In this document: one piece after another, positions 42,334 to 52,853 of the stretch
Layout: the number at the start of each line of letters is the position of its first letter
How positions within the stretch are numbered: the first letter of the stretch is position 1
NCBI RefSeq assembly: GCF_008831285.2
Contig: NC_045142.1
Span: 15,875,354-15,939,353 of the forward strand
Reading direction: 5' to 3'
Length of the DNA stretch: 64,000 nt
Source: Nymphaea colorata
Lineage: Eukaryota > Streptophyta > Magnoliopsida > Nymphaeales > Nymphaeaceae
Position numbers and translations under genes: made by a program
The notes under the pieces: model-generated
What the model saw: only the letters and a program-made list of their open reading frames with translations
Database searches by the model: none
What the model was told of the DNA's origin: nothing

Positions 42334-45300
42334 GCCCCCCCTCAAGTTGTCCATGAGGTTTGATAATGCACAACTTGTTCTTCAATTCCCAAAAATGATG
42401 TCCTGTGAGCCCTTTAGTAAAAAGGTCAGCTACTCGTTGAGACGTGGCTATATAAATGGGAGCAATTTCGCCTTCCTCAACCTTTTGACGAAGGAAATGT
42501 TGATCGATCTCTATATGCTTAGTCCGATTATGTGGAACACGATTGAAAGCAATCTTGATTGCACTTTGATTGTCACAATATAGAGATGATTGAGCAATGG
42601 GAAGGGAGAGTTCCCCAAGCAGATGACGTAACCTTGAAGCTTCAACTGTGCCTATAGCCATTGCCTTGTATTCTACCTCAGTGCTAGATCTAGCAACTGC
42701 AGGCCGTTTCTTGCTACTCCAACAAGTGAGATTGGAATCAAGAAATAGACAATAACCAGAAACTGATCGTCTATCATTTGGATCACCTGCCCAATCTACA
42801 TCATTATAGGTGGAAATGTTGTGTCCATGTAAAACAGATGATTGTCTTGTGTAGACAAGTCCATCCCCAAGAGTGACCTTAAGGTAACGCAAAATGCATT
42901 TGGTAGCATTCATATGCCCTTATGTGGGTGCGTGCATAAATTGAGATACTTGATTCACTGCATATAATATGTCTGGGCGTGTAAAAGTGAGATATTGCAA
43001 CATGCCAACTATACTCTGATAGAAACTAAGATTTGAGTATCCATCACTCCCATCAGATGCATTCAATTTGGTGTTGAGAACACTATGTGTATTTATGGGT
43101 GTGCAATTTGTCATACCTGCTCTGTCCAAAATATCAAGAGTATATTTATGCTGTGTAGAGTTAATGTGTTGCTGTTTCTATCAAGCTCTATGCCCAAGAA
43201 ATACCGTAATTCACCAATGTCTTTCATCTTGAATTTTTGTTTCAATACCTCCTTTACATGGAATATATGAGATGAAAAATTTCCAGTAAGAACTATGTCA
43301 TCCACATATATGAGCAGCCAAGTGGTAACTTCACCTGAATGATATATAATAGGGAGTGGTCAAGTGAACTTCTGCGAAAACCAGCCTGCTGTATATGAAG
43401 GGAAAATCTATCGAACCATGAACGAGATGCTTGCTTAAGCCCATACAGTGATTTTTGTAACTTGCACTCCATATTTGGCGGGATCATTTGTAGCATAACC
43501 TAGGGGTTGTTCCATGTACACCTCTTCTTTAAGAAGGCCATGAAGAAAAGCATTTTTAACATCCAATTGATACAAAGTCCATCCATATGAGACTGCAAGA
43601 GATATGATAACCTTAGATTGTTCCCATCTTGATGACTGGACTGAAAGTCTCATCATAATCTTCCTCATACTGTTGAGTGAAACCTCTAGCCACAAGTCTA
43701 ACCTTATATCTATCAATGCTTCCATCGGATTTATACTTGAGTTTGTAAACCCATTTTGAGCCCACTATATTCTTACCATTCGGATGAGGAACAATCTCCC
43801 AAGTTTGACATTCACTTAAGGCAGCCATCTCTTCATTCATGGCCTCGTCCCAATATTTGCTTTTGCACGCGTGCTCATAGCATTTTGGCTCCACCTTTTT
43901 GCTCAATTCTGTCATGAAAAATTGAAAATTTAAAGAGAAATTATCATAACTTATCCATCTAACAATGGGGTGCCGAACATGCTTTGATCTACGTGGACAA
44001 GTAGTGGCAGTTTCTGGAGTAGCTGTTAGAACTAATTGTCGAGTATACACTACTCTTGAAAAATGATTAGATGAAGTCATGTTGTTGGGCTGAGTAGATG
44101 AAGATGTGTCTTCCATCTGAGTGGCTGTGGCTGTCTCAAACTCATCAATAATCCTCTCACCTTGTGTGTGGTGTGTGTTAGCTCCTTCGCCTAATATTTC
44201 AGCATCCAGCCATATATCATATACATCATTTCTTGCATTAGGTGTTCTCTGTGTCTCCTTTAAATCCTTCAACCTGAACTCATCAAAAACAACATGTCGT
44301 GAAATATGCACACGTCCAGTCTTTGGATTGTAGCAGTGATAGCCTTTTATAATTTTCTGCATAACCCACAAATCTACACATGACAACTCGATCTTTATTT
44401 CTCAGAGAAACAACATCAACGTGAACATAGCAAATGCATCCAAAAACACGTAGTTCATCATAATTTGGTTGTTCTTGATGTAGAACAAAGAAATGAGATT
44501 TTCCCTCAAGTAGAGATAATGGCAGTTGATTAATGACATGAACAATAGTATGAAAAGCTCAGTCCATAAATTCATGGGCACATCTGCATTATGCATCATA
44601 CTTAGTCCACTTTCAACTATATGTCTATGCTTTCTTTCAGCAATGCCATTTTGTTGTGGTGTGTGTGGACAGAAAATCCGTCTAGTGATCCCATGATTTA
44701 GTAAATACTCAGTGAATTCATTGAAGTAAAGTCACCATCACCATCACATTGGAAATGCACGATATTACTGAAGTATTTGTTTTGGACCAAGGCATGGAAT
44801 TGGGTGAACAAGCAAAAAACCTCTGATTTATTTTTTATGAAGTGAATCCAAGTGCAATGAGAATAAGAGTCAACAAAACAATATAATATCTATTTCCAGA
44901 AGAAGATGAAATATGAGCAGGCCCCCAAACATCATAATATATGGTATCAAAAACTTCGAAGCTCTCTTATTTAATGATTGAAAAGGAAGAGCATGCCTTT
45001 TACAAGTATGACAACTTGAGCACATGCTAGACTCATTTACTGGACTTAGATTGGACTTTTGTAATAGTTTGTCTGCAACAAGACTTTGAATGAAAGACTG
45101 ACTACAATGGGCTAGACGATCACGCCAAATGGATGACTTATCATACTCTGTTATATTGACCTCATTATGACTGAGAAAGGATAAATATGAAACACAAGGC
45201 TTAGACACCTTTGGAGCTTCTTCAATGACGTACATATCTCCTTTGCGAACACCTTCAACGAATGTCTTGGTTTGAGCATCCTTGACATAAACAGAAGGAG

Positions 45301-45600
45301 TAAACTCAACAAACGAATGAGTATCATCGATAAGCTTTGACACAAAAATGATATTTTTCTTGACATTTGGAACAACAAGAACATTCTTTAAATGTATGGA
45401 GGAATGAGCCATGGATATATGTGCATTTCCAATGTGCAATATTTTGTAATGGGAACCATCTCCTGTAACAACTGAGCCTTTAACTAAATAAGGGAGAGCA
45501 TTAGAAAGCTTACATGCATCACCAGTCACATGGGTTGCAGCACCAGAATCCACATACCATTATCCTTCCTCATTTTGCCTGAGATTGACTTTAGACTGCG
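42290..45600 (-). pseudogene. copia-2 pol (protease, integrase, RT, RNase H), broken
   Basis: Read right to left. Protease: MDSGAATHVTGD at 45553. GAG-pre-integrase: SSIWRDRLAHCSQS near 45140, with the zinc-binding remnant CSSCHTCKRH near 45015. Integrase core: in fragments to about 44400. RT: WEIVPHPNGKNIVGSKWVYK, LVARGFTQQYEEDYDETFSPV (within 43613-44386), YQLDVKNAFLHG near 43560, LQKSLYGLKQASRSWFDRF near 43430, and DDIVLTG near 43300, where a frameshift splits the YVDD motif. RNase H: YNDVDWAGDPNDRRSVSGYC near 42800 and VADLFTKGLTG near 42410 (frame 42293-42913). Several stops and shifts kill the polyprotein. The RNase H end extends a few bases into the 3' LTR. Confidence 0.88.
42334..42344 (-). 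other. polypurine tract of copia-2
   Basis: Plus-strand GCCCCCCCTCA gives TGAGGGGGGGC on the element's strand, directly abutting the 3' LTR. Confidence 0.8.
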
Positions 45601-45659
45601 CTGTCATTAAAATTTGCTGCACATCATGAGAAATGTTCGATGCTGCAAACGTGTTCGAT

Positions 45660-46246
45660 GCAGTCGACCATGCTGCCTTATTGTCACACCTGACCTGTTT
45701 TCCCTTGTTTTGAGGATTATGCCAACATTATGATTTCACATGTCATTTCTTATTGCAATAAAAATAAGTAGGTATTCTTCGTGGTACATTTGTCTCTGCA
45801 TTTGTGTTAGGCATAAGAAGAATACCTTTCCCCATCCCTGTGTGCGAGTTCCAAACTCTTGGACGACTACCATGCAAGGCATGAGCTGCTGTGACCAATG
45901 CATTGTGACTGCTAGAATGCACTAATTCTTGTCACTGTACACGACTTGATTCATGTTGAATCAATTTCGCTTTCAGATCTTCAAAAGAGGGAAGAACAGA
46001 CAATACTTCTAAAGCAGTGCAGAAAACATCAAATTCAGACCCTAGTCCACTCAAAGCCTGTTGTACCTTGTCCTTGTCGCTGACTGGGTGTCCTACGATT
46101 GCAAGCTGGTCGCTGACATTTTTTATTTCATTTATGTACTTCAAGACTGAAGTGTTCCATGCTTGATATCCTGAAATTGCCTCTTGAGTTGTAGAAATCT
46201 GGCTTTTGATACTTGAGAGTATGTGGTAGCGAGAACATTCCACCAC
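45660..46246 (-). pseudogene. copia-2 gag, broken
   Basis: UBN2-type gag is open at 45932-46246 (ISGYQAWNTSVLKYINEI, VQQALSGLGSEFDVFCTAL, FEDLKAKLIQHES). Its N-terminal part is lost or rearranged. Downstream, near 45700-45770, the zinc-knuckle phrase (YFYCNKK, HVKS, CWHN) is readable across two stops. The first cysteine is replaced. Confidence 0.75.
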
Positions 46247-46249
46247 TCA

Positions 46250-46530
46250 AGTTGGGGATGAAATTTGGGGATTAGGGTAGAAAGTTGGAGATTAAGGCCC
46301 ACGACAGAGATTAGGGCAGAAATTTGGGAATTAGGGCAGAAAGTTGGGGATGAAATTTGGAGATTAGGGTAGAAAGTTGGAGATTAGAGCACACGGCAGA
46401 GATTAGGGCAGAAATTTGGGGATTAGGGCAGACACCAAGGATTAGGGCAGACGACAGAAATTAGGGTTAGGGCAGAAATTTGGGGATTAAAGCAGGAAAC
46501 AAAAGATTAGGGTAGAAATTATAGATTCTT
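46250..46530 (-). repeat. tandem array of ~22-base GATTAGGG-type motifs in copia-2 leader
   Basis: The phrase GAAATTTGGGGATTAGGGCA and variants (AAAGTTGGAGATTAGGGTAG, GACAGAGATTAGGGCAG) recur about ten times in under 300 bases, between the primer site and gag. Confidence 0.75.
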
Positions 46531-46553
46531 ACCGAACATTCTCAATCGCAAAA

Positions 46554-46568
46554 CCTGCTCTGATACCA
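46554..46568 (-). other. primer-binding site of copia-2, tRNA-iMet
   Basis: Plus-strand CCTGCTCTGATACCA is the complement of TGGTATCAGAGCAGG. The TGGTATCAGAGC core is perfect and abuts the LTR. Confidence 0.92.
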
Positions 46569-46845
46569 TGTAAGATTTTGATATCTAATGCCAAACCACC
46601 AGATGAAGTTAGATGCAAGAAGAGAAGAAGAGGAATGGGCTGCATGTACAAGAGAGAGAGAGAAGAAAGAGAGCAGCAACCCTAACATTTGCCTCTTGAT
46701 GTCATTATATACTGATTTGGTATACAATAAAATACACAAAACAATGTTAAAAAATACAAGTATGCCACCACCCATTATGATTGGGCGTGTGGAGAAGATG
46801 GGTCGGGTCTGGTTGACCCGATCCAAATCGTACAATCTTTTAACA
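46569..46845 (-). repeat. 5' LTR of copia-2 (right)
   Basis: Plus-strand ends are TGTAAGATTT and CTTTTAACA. It includes the long shared block beginning TACAATAAAATACACAAAAC. Confidence 0.9.
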
Positions 46846-49361
46846 CTACTACCCAACAACCTTCAAGAAGAAGAGCCGACATTCCTTCTCGATTGATTCC
46901 TAACCTGCCAAGTGTCCTCATCCCAGTGTCCTGCTTGCTAATAGGGTATCTGCATCACTTACACCTGGAAGACTCAACCACTTTCACAATATGACAAGGT
47001 AACACAACAACGAGAGATTAAGGTCAAAATTATTGACAGCAAAGAGAAATACAAAAGGCAAGTTTCAAAATTTGACAGTATCTATAAATAGAACAAATTT
47101 TTTCCAAAGACTCATAAAATTTGATAGCGATTGAATTGACAAATAATACAGAATGCTGGAAGATCAACTTATCTGATAACAAAAGGAAGATAAAACAAAG
47201 ACGAAGAAATACATTTGATAGCAAATTAACAATTGAACTACCGGATCAAAGCATAGTATAATGATGTACATTGTTTTCTCACAATTTACTAAGAACAACC
47301 TTCACTTGACTGGGCTTTTATATTCTTTCTTTTTCATTGCCTTCCTATTTTTCGAGCATGGTAAATGCATGGATATTAGGTGACCATCTCCAAGGAAGAG
47401 CGAGGATGTGTCTTACATTCAAACCTACACCACACATGGCAAATTAAGGAGCATGAATATGAAATAAAAAAGCAAAGTAGTATGCATATTTCTCTGTACA
47501 ATTGGTCAGAAACCATAGGTGCTTTTCTTCGTTTGCACCATACACATTTGTATGTAAAAATGGGCCAATGCAGCCATGCCCCAGACATTAATTCCTGAAA
47601 ATTTTTCCAGAGGCTGAATTATGTTGTCCCAAAATTTCATGGGGTCAAATGCAAATTTTAAAAATTTTTAAAACGCGTGTTGCGTCCCCTGCCGACATCG
47701 CTTGGCTCCAACCCAGAGACAGGATTCAACGGGTGGAGGCATCTCAGCTGGGCTTGCCAATATGGAGGAGCAATTTGCGTGGCGGTATCTATATTGGGTT
47801 GGGAATTGTGAATCGGATATTGATGAGTATTATAGTTTTCCATCTTTGTTGCCTCATTGTTGTATAGTTCTTCACCTTTCTTGCCCTGTGAAAGGAAAAG
47901 ATTCACTTTTGCAGTTAGCTGTTTTGGTGTGCATTGTTCAAGGCCCCCTTCCACCACCTCTATTAGCCCATTAGAACTTCGTTTGAACTATATTAGTTTG
48001 TTCATTTTGATTAACTTTATTTCCAATGATCATCAAGTTTTCTATGTGAACAGCATTTTGACAGCCAACCAACAGTTGTTGAAGAGAACATACAATATCC
48101 ATTGTTTCGTCAACGTGTCTGCTCATGCAAGCATTGCAAATGAAAGATTACGCATTTACATGTCTATAGTTTGCGTTACTGAAAGCCATCTATTTAATGT
48201 GCTACCAATGCCGTTACTAAAGGCATTGTTACAGAAAGATCTTTGGAAGCAAAAAATCTTTTTTAGTAACATAATATTTTAGTAATGCAAATATTATGTC
48301 GAGCTAATCTCATTATAGCAGTGAACCTGAAAGTTAGAAGAGACTATTGCAAAATAAAACCAGACAAAAATGGACTTTTATTTACCTTAATTGCAGGTGG
48401 ACTTCCTGAACTCTAGAATCTAGACAACCAAAAAATGGGGGATCGATGCATGAAATCCTGCCTTCTCTCCAAGCACTTGTGTTGCCTTACTTCCACCATT
48501 TCTTATTGCACGGTGGCCATTTCAGCTTTTTTCATACAACTTTTGGAGTATCACCAAGGAAATGAACTTTGCAAGGATGTCTGGCACCTTGCACACAAAA
48601 GACCACCAGAATAAATGCTTTTTTTTAGAATAAATTGTACTTGCATCTCATTAGGCTGTTACATACATGTGATTACAATCCTTCATATCATTGAGCTCAA
48701 GGGTTATAATCTTAACATCAATATGGTGTGGGTCCTATTTGGATCCAATATCATTTTGCAGCCTAAATTTTCTGACATGAGATTAAGGTTTTTGAGTTGA
48801 GGCTTGCTTTGAAGTACATTTCCTCCATATATTTGCAGGTCTTCATCTTCACTTCTCGACTACCAGTCTACCACCATGAACGATGTTCGACTGATTTAAC
48901 CCACCAATGGTATTCTATGAAGTCTATGATCTCTTATTAATCTACAAAATGGGTAGGCTAGCCAGAAAGTTGGCAAGAGGAAATGGAGTCCAAGAGTTTT
49001 AACACGACGCTAAGAGTCCACATGCAAGATAGAAAACCAGATGATGCTGAGTGATCAAAAGCAAAAACAAATTTACAGAACATATTAAAGGTTTCCCAAG
49101 GCCCTGGCTTTTGAATGAAAGATCACATAAACCTATATCCCCTTAGCAATCCTCACTCACGCGATAATAGATTTGCTTAGGTGCTTGCTTGACCTCATAT
49201 GAATCATTCATTTGAAAGGTGTACATTGTACATACCAATTCACAACCTTTTTCTTCTTTTTCTTTCAAATACCAATTTGGAAAAATCATAGGCTGAGATG
49301 GTTCCTTAATGTCTACCATCTAAGACTCCTACAGCTACTAATTCTCTCTTTCTCTTTCTCT
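46846..49361. other. intergenic, no gene recognised
   Basis: AT-rich. The 47640-47990 stretch has overlapping 70-100 codon frames on both strands, none with a recognisable domain. A CT-microsatellite lies at about 49342-49366. No LTRs or RNA genes are seen. Confidence 0.45.
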
Positions 49362-49453
49362 CTCTAGGGTCGGAAAAATTTTATCTGGATCCAAATGGAG
49401 ATTAACATTACATACTGAGTCTGATTAAGGACTGTGGAAAACGGCAAATCCGA

Positions 49454-49497
<44 letters not shown>

Positions 49498-49556
49498 AAT
49501 CAGTATGTAAAGTGAGTCTCCATTTGGATCCAGATAAAATTTTCCGACCCCCAGTG
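49362..49556. mobile_element. foldback MITE with long inverted arms
   Basis: Left arm (about 49367-49424) and right arm (about 49499-49553) are near-perfect reverse complements, sharing TTTTATCTGGATCCAAATGG and TTACATACTGA. They surround a core with a 39-base (AT)n run. The right end read inward begins CACTGGGGGTCGG and the left end CTCTAGGGTCGG. A CACTA-type origin is possible, but no 3-bp target duplication is seen. The element lies about 1.4 kb beyond the stop codon of the SMXL-like gene. Confidence 0.7.
49457..49495. repeat. (AT)n microsatellite, 39 bases
   Basis: Uninterrupted AT dinucleotides in the loop of the foldback element. Confidence 0.95.
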
Positions 49557-50936
49557 CAGTATGCGCGTGCAACCTTTCAGCCATCCAGGCCCCCCAATGA
49601 CCGGGATTTGACCAGATTGTACATCTGAGATCCGGTTGGAAATGTTGCCTGACACCAAATGGGAAGTTGTCCTGTTTGTCTGCCGCACTTCGGGTCAAGG
49701 AATTGATCGCTTCCTTGAGATCGAGAGATCCTTCATGGCATGTTCCTGCACGTGGATTGCGATGGCATGCTTAAGGAAAGACTATGGCATGGGATTATTC
49801 TGATTATCCTGGTCCACCTCACCAAGCATTCATCAATATGCCCCTCCCTCTAACAGGCATGGACTAAGTATTTCTCATAAAAAGGTGACTCGAGTCAGCT
49901 TCCTGCCTAGATCTTCTTGCCAATTCACTTATCCTGAAAGGGATAAAATAGTTTCCAAAAAAGGTCAAATTGACAATGATTTTTATTCGGATGGACCCAG
50001 CAGAAAGAATTCTATGCGGCCCGATTTACAAATTGACAGCATCTAGCTTAAAATTGGATGAGTAGGAAGTTTCCGCATCAGCTTCTTTGGTTCATGACTA
50101 CAGATGAACAACCAACTCCTCAAAACTGAACGAATAGGAACATTTCAAATAAGCTGGTCTCTTGAACCAAGCCATTCTTTTTGAAAATTAACCTGAAAAC
50201 GATCCAAGGCATATTGGGTTGGACTCCAACTCATTAAAATTGAATGAATAGGAACATTTCACATCAGCTAGTTTTGAGAATCAAATCAACCTATGTTTGA
50301 AGATTAAACTGAAAAAGGATACAAGTCAACTTGGGGCTTGATTCCTCTTCCCTTCTCCCTGGGCAAGAAGCATACAGGAGATCCAACAGTTTCGACTATA
50401 AACTTCCTCTTAAATCATGTTGGGAGGGAGGCATTGAATGTGAGTCAAGTGATTCTAACTACTGATACAAGGGACGCTATACAGGAATAATATTACACTG
50501 ATAACATTATACAGTACACTGCACATACATATACATAGAAATTTTGAAAAAGAAGAAAAAGGTTAAGGTAGCCAATAGAGAGACAAAATACTTCTGCGCA
50601 GTTATTGAAATGTGCACAGCAAAGTCTCAAGTCCAGCAACTGCAGCACAATTTGAGAGGAATCACGGGCTAGGAGAAAGTATGCACATGTGGGCGGCGAT
50701 TATGTAGGCACTCTCAAAGACAAGATCGGAGATGAGCAGATGAAGCTGGGCCCAGAATACGGTTAGAAAAGCAGAGAAAAGATGAGAGGACCCATCTGCT
50801 ACCCGAAGTTAAACCGGATTAAAGCTTCAGGAGATTGACAGGACACTAGTGGCTATGAGATGAGTGGCATAACTATAACTGAATTATATATATATATATA
50901 TAAACAAATTACATAAGCCAAGACATTTCCAGATTT
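49557..50936 (-). other. 3' flank of the SMXL-like gene
   Basis: Expected to contain the 3' UTR of the minus-strand gene. A TA-run lies at 50885-50902. No poly(A) signal can be assigned with confidence: AATAAA on the minus strand is first seen far away, near 49980. It also contains a short degenerate tandem repeat at 50050-50345. Confidence 0.4.
50050..50345. repeat. degenerate tandem repeat, 3 units
   Basis: AAAATTGGATGAGTAGGAA (50050), AAAACTGAACGAATAGGAAC (50122) and AAAATTGAATGAATAGGAAC (50236) each start a related unit. Units continue through a CATCAGCT or AATAAGCT phrase, then AAGATTAAACTGAAAA-type sequence. Spacings are 72 and 114, so the first unit is truncated. Confidence 0.6.
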
Positions 50937-52853
50937 TCAATTGAGAAGGACTTTAGCAGGAAGGCAGACTCCAGGCGCCTGCTCCACCAAAAACTGGTTT
51001 GGGCAAACCACAAGTTTGACAACCATTGCAGATGAGATGGCATGTTTCTTCTTAACTTCAAGGAATCCATTGCCAAGTACACATTCAACCCAATCATCAA
51101 AAGCACATCTTTTTTCTGCAAGCCACACAACAGCAAGTATTTGATCCATGGCCCTGGGATCAATTTCCAATCTAGCTGTGGTTCCCAATACACTTTCAAA
51201 TCTTTTTGTCATTTGCTTCAGTATATCATCTGCAAGATTATCGAAGTTGAAAGGCTTGAATGCTACACTTTTATGTACCGAGGCTACAAACTCGTCCATC
51301 CATTCTTCTTCATTCTCAGAAATGGTTTCATTTGAATCATTGCCACTATGAATTGGACTGCTTTCTCCCGACTCATCCAGCGAAATATTCAAGTCAAATG
51401 ACATACTTGGAAGTCTATGCAGCCGCTTTGTCATCTTCAAGGCCCCATGCTTATTCTCTTCACCAAAAACATCCCTACGCTTGCTAATATGACCTGAAAC
51501 ATGGATTTCCTGTTTACCGCATAAATCATCATTTGCATGCTCTACTGAAATATGCATTTGCCAAGCTTTGGCTTTTAGAATCCTCTCTTCTGAGTATTTA
51601 CCTGCATCAGCTCCAAAAATGCATTCTTGACCTTTTGCTGCTTTTGCTGTCATGACAACTATAGAGTTATTGATCCCAATTTCTTTTCCACGCGAATCTG
51701 AAAATTTTCCTGTTTTGATTGCACGAGACAAACTACTTTGAACCAACAAATCCGCCTTGTCCAAGTTCTCTAAGAAAATAACAGATAATGGCTTCTTTGA
51801 TATTTCTTCCGCAATATAATCCACTGTTGTTTTCCCTCTGAATCTTATGTCATATCCATCAATCTGTTGATGGCCAAAGATCAAATTTGAGTCAGCAACC
51901 ACACCATGGGAACTCAGATTTATAGAAATTAAGTTCTTTGTGCTACCAAATAATGTTTCTGCAAGCGCTGAAGCAACCCTCTTCTTCCCAACACAATCTA
52001 GACCAAGAAAACAGAGCCATATATCCCCCCTTAAGCTTGCACCTTGGTGACGCCGTTCATTGCCTACTCTGTGTTCCATTATAGTAGTAGAGATATCATA
52101 TATAGCATCCTTTTGTCGCCCAACTTTTTCACTAAGATCCTTGCAAAGTGTCTTAAAATAGCTTGTATCAAATTGTGCAGTCAAATCATCAGATCTCCGG
52201 CCTGGTGAATCGAGAGAGCTACTGACATTTCCTGTCCGAAGTTCACTGCCACATTTTCCAACAGGAGAGCACCTGTGCAGTGTATTTGCCTCTCTATTGA
52301 AATCATCTATACCATGAAAGAAAGAAGGCTGTCTCAGATAAGGTCGACTTCCCGTAGTCAAATCAAGCTTGAAAGGTGTAAAGTTGGAGAGATCCTTCAA
52401 GTGTCCTTTATGCATCAAAGGATCCCTTTCTTCCACCACCCGAGGACCAAAAAGTGTTCCCAATGCTAATTCCGTTGTAACTGGTGTTCTGGAGGATGGA
52501 AGTTCATGATGTTCTCCAGGTAAGTACTTCTCTGGAAGCAGGTCAATGCTCCTTCCTGTTCCCTGTGGCCTAGGCTGTTGACTAGCCGCAGAATCAGAAC
52601 GAGTAGATGGGATCGGCAATAAGCAGCTCTGTTTAGTAAGCTTTTCAAGGGAAGCACCGAGCCACTGGGTTTGACTTTGAACTCCCAAGTCAGTGTTGCA
52701 CAAAGGTGTACAGTCTGACGATGATGAGCCTACACGGCGATAAGTATCCAAACCGTGTGAAAGAAAGCTACCGTGAATCTGCCGACATGATTCACTTTCC
52801 TTCTTATGTAAACCATCTCCTTCAGCATTCAACACACTCTCATCATCTGTGGC
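50937..52853 (-). CDS. SMXL-like gene exon 3 (ATPase-like D2 domain, EAR motif, stop)
   Basis: Encodes residues 477-1114 and the TGA stop at 50937-50939. A poorly conserved linker covers about the first 230 residues. The ClpB-like domain starts near TSYFKTLCKDLSEKVGRQ (about 706) and holds the degenerate nucleotide-binding motifs and the FRGKT degron motif. After FDLNISLDES comes an acidic stretch (SENEEEWMDEF), then the conserved C-terminal region ending GVCLPAKVLLN. The acceptor is a pair: AG ending at 52859 (CCAG) and AG ending at 52854 (TGCAG). The second joins in frame with the donor after 53148. Confidence 0.88.
   Translation of the reverse strand, partial: ATDDESVLNAEGDGLHKKESESCRQIHGSFLSHGLDTYRRVGSSSSDCTPLCNTDLGVQSQTQWLGASLEKLTKQSCLLPIPSTRSDSAASQQPRPQGTGRSIDLLPEKYLPGEHHELPSSRTPVTTELALGTLFGPRVVEERDPLMHKGHLKDLSNFTPFKLDLTTGSRPYLRQPSFFHGIDDFNREANTLHRCSPVGKCGSELRTGNVSSSLDSPGRRSDDLTAQFDTSYFKTLCKDLSEKVGRQKDAIYDISTTIMEHRVGNERRHQGASLRGDIWLCFLGLDCVGKKRVASALAETLFGSTKNLISINLSSHGVVADSNLIFGHQQIDGYDIRFRGKTTVDYIAEEISKKPLSVIFLENLDKADLLVQSSLSRAIKTGKFSDSRGKEIGINNSIVVMTAKAAKGQECIFGADAGKYSEERILKAKAWQMHISVEHANDDLCGKQEIHVSGHISKRRDVFGEENKHGALKMTKRLHRLPSMSFDLNISLDESGESSPIHSGNDSNETISENEEEWMDEFVASVHKSVAFKPFNFDNLADDILKQMTKRFESVLGTTARLEIDPRAMDQILAVVWLAEKRCAFDDWVECVLGNGFLEVKKKHAISSAMVVKLVVCPNQFLVEQAPGVCLPAKVLLN

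Larger units (their letters stand above)
42056..46845 (-). mobile_element. degenerate Ty1/copia LTR retrotransposon (copia-2)
   Basis: A 4.8-kb minus-strand copia element with short LTRs (about 278 bases). A perfect iMet primer site lies beside the 5' LTR, and a G-rich purine tract beside the 3' LTR. Coding remains are in copia order. The LTRs are visibly more diverged than those of the TR-GAG-like element. The 5-bp flanks do not match (ATTTG left, CTACT right), so either the duplication has decayed or the copy has recombined or had an end rearranged. Confidence 0.9.

Noticed and set aside
46440-46475. Interstitial telomere-like TTAGGGTTAGGG
   Set aside because: It is part of the copia-2 leader array whose unit is about 22 bases. 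The plant telomere repeat is TTTAGGG and no longer run is present.
47640-47990. Overlapping 70-100 codon frames as a gene or gag fragment
   Set aside because: No recognisable motif on either strand, and no supporting LTR or zinc knuckle.
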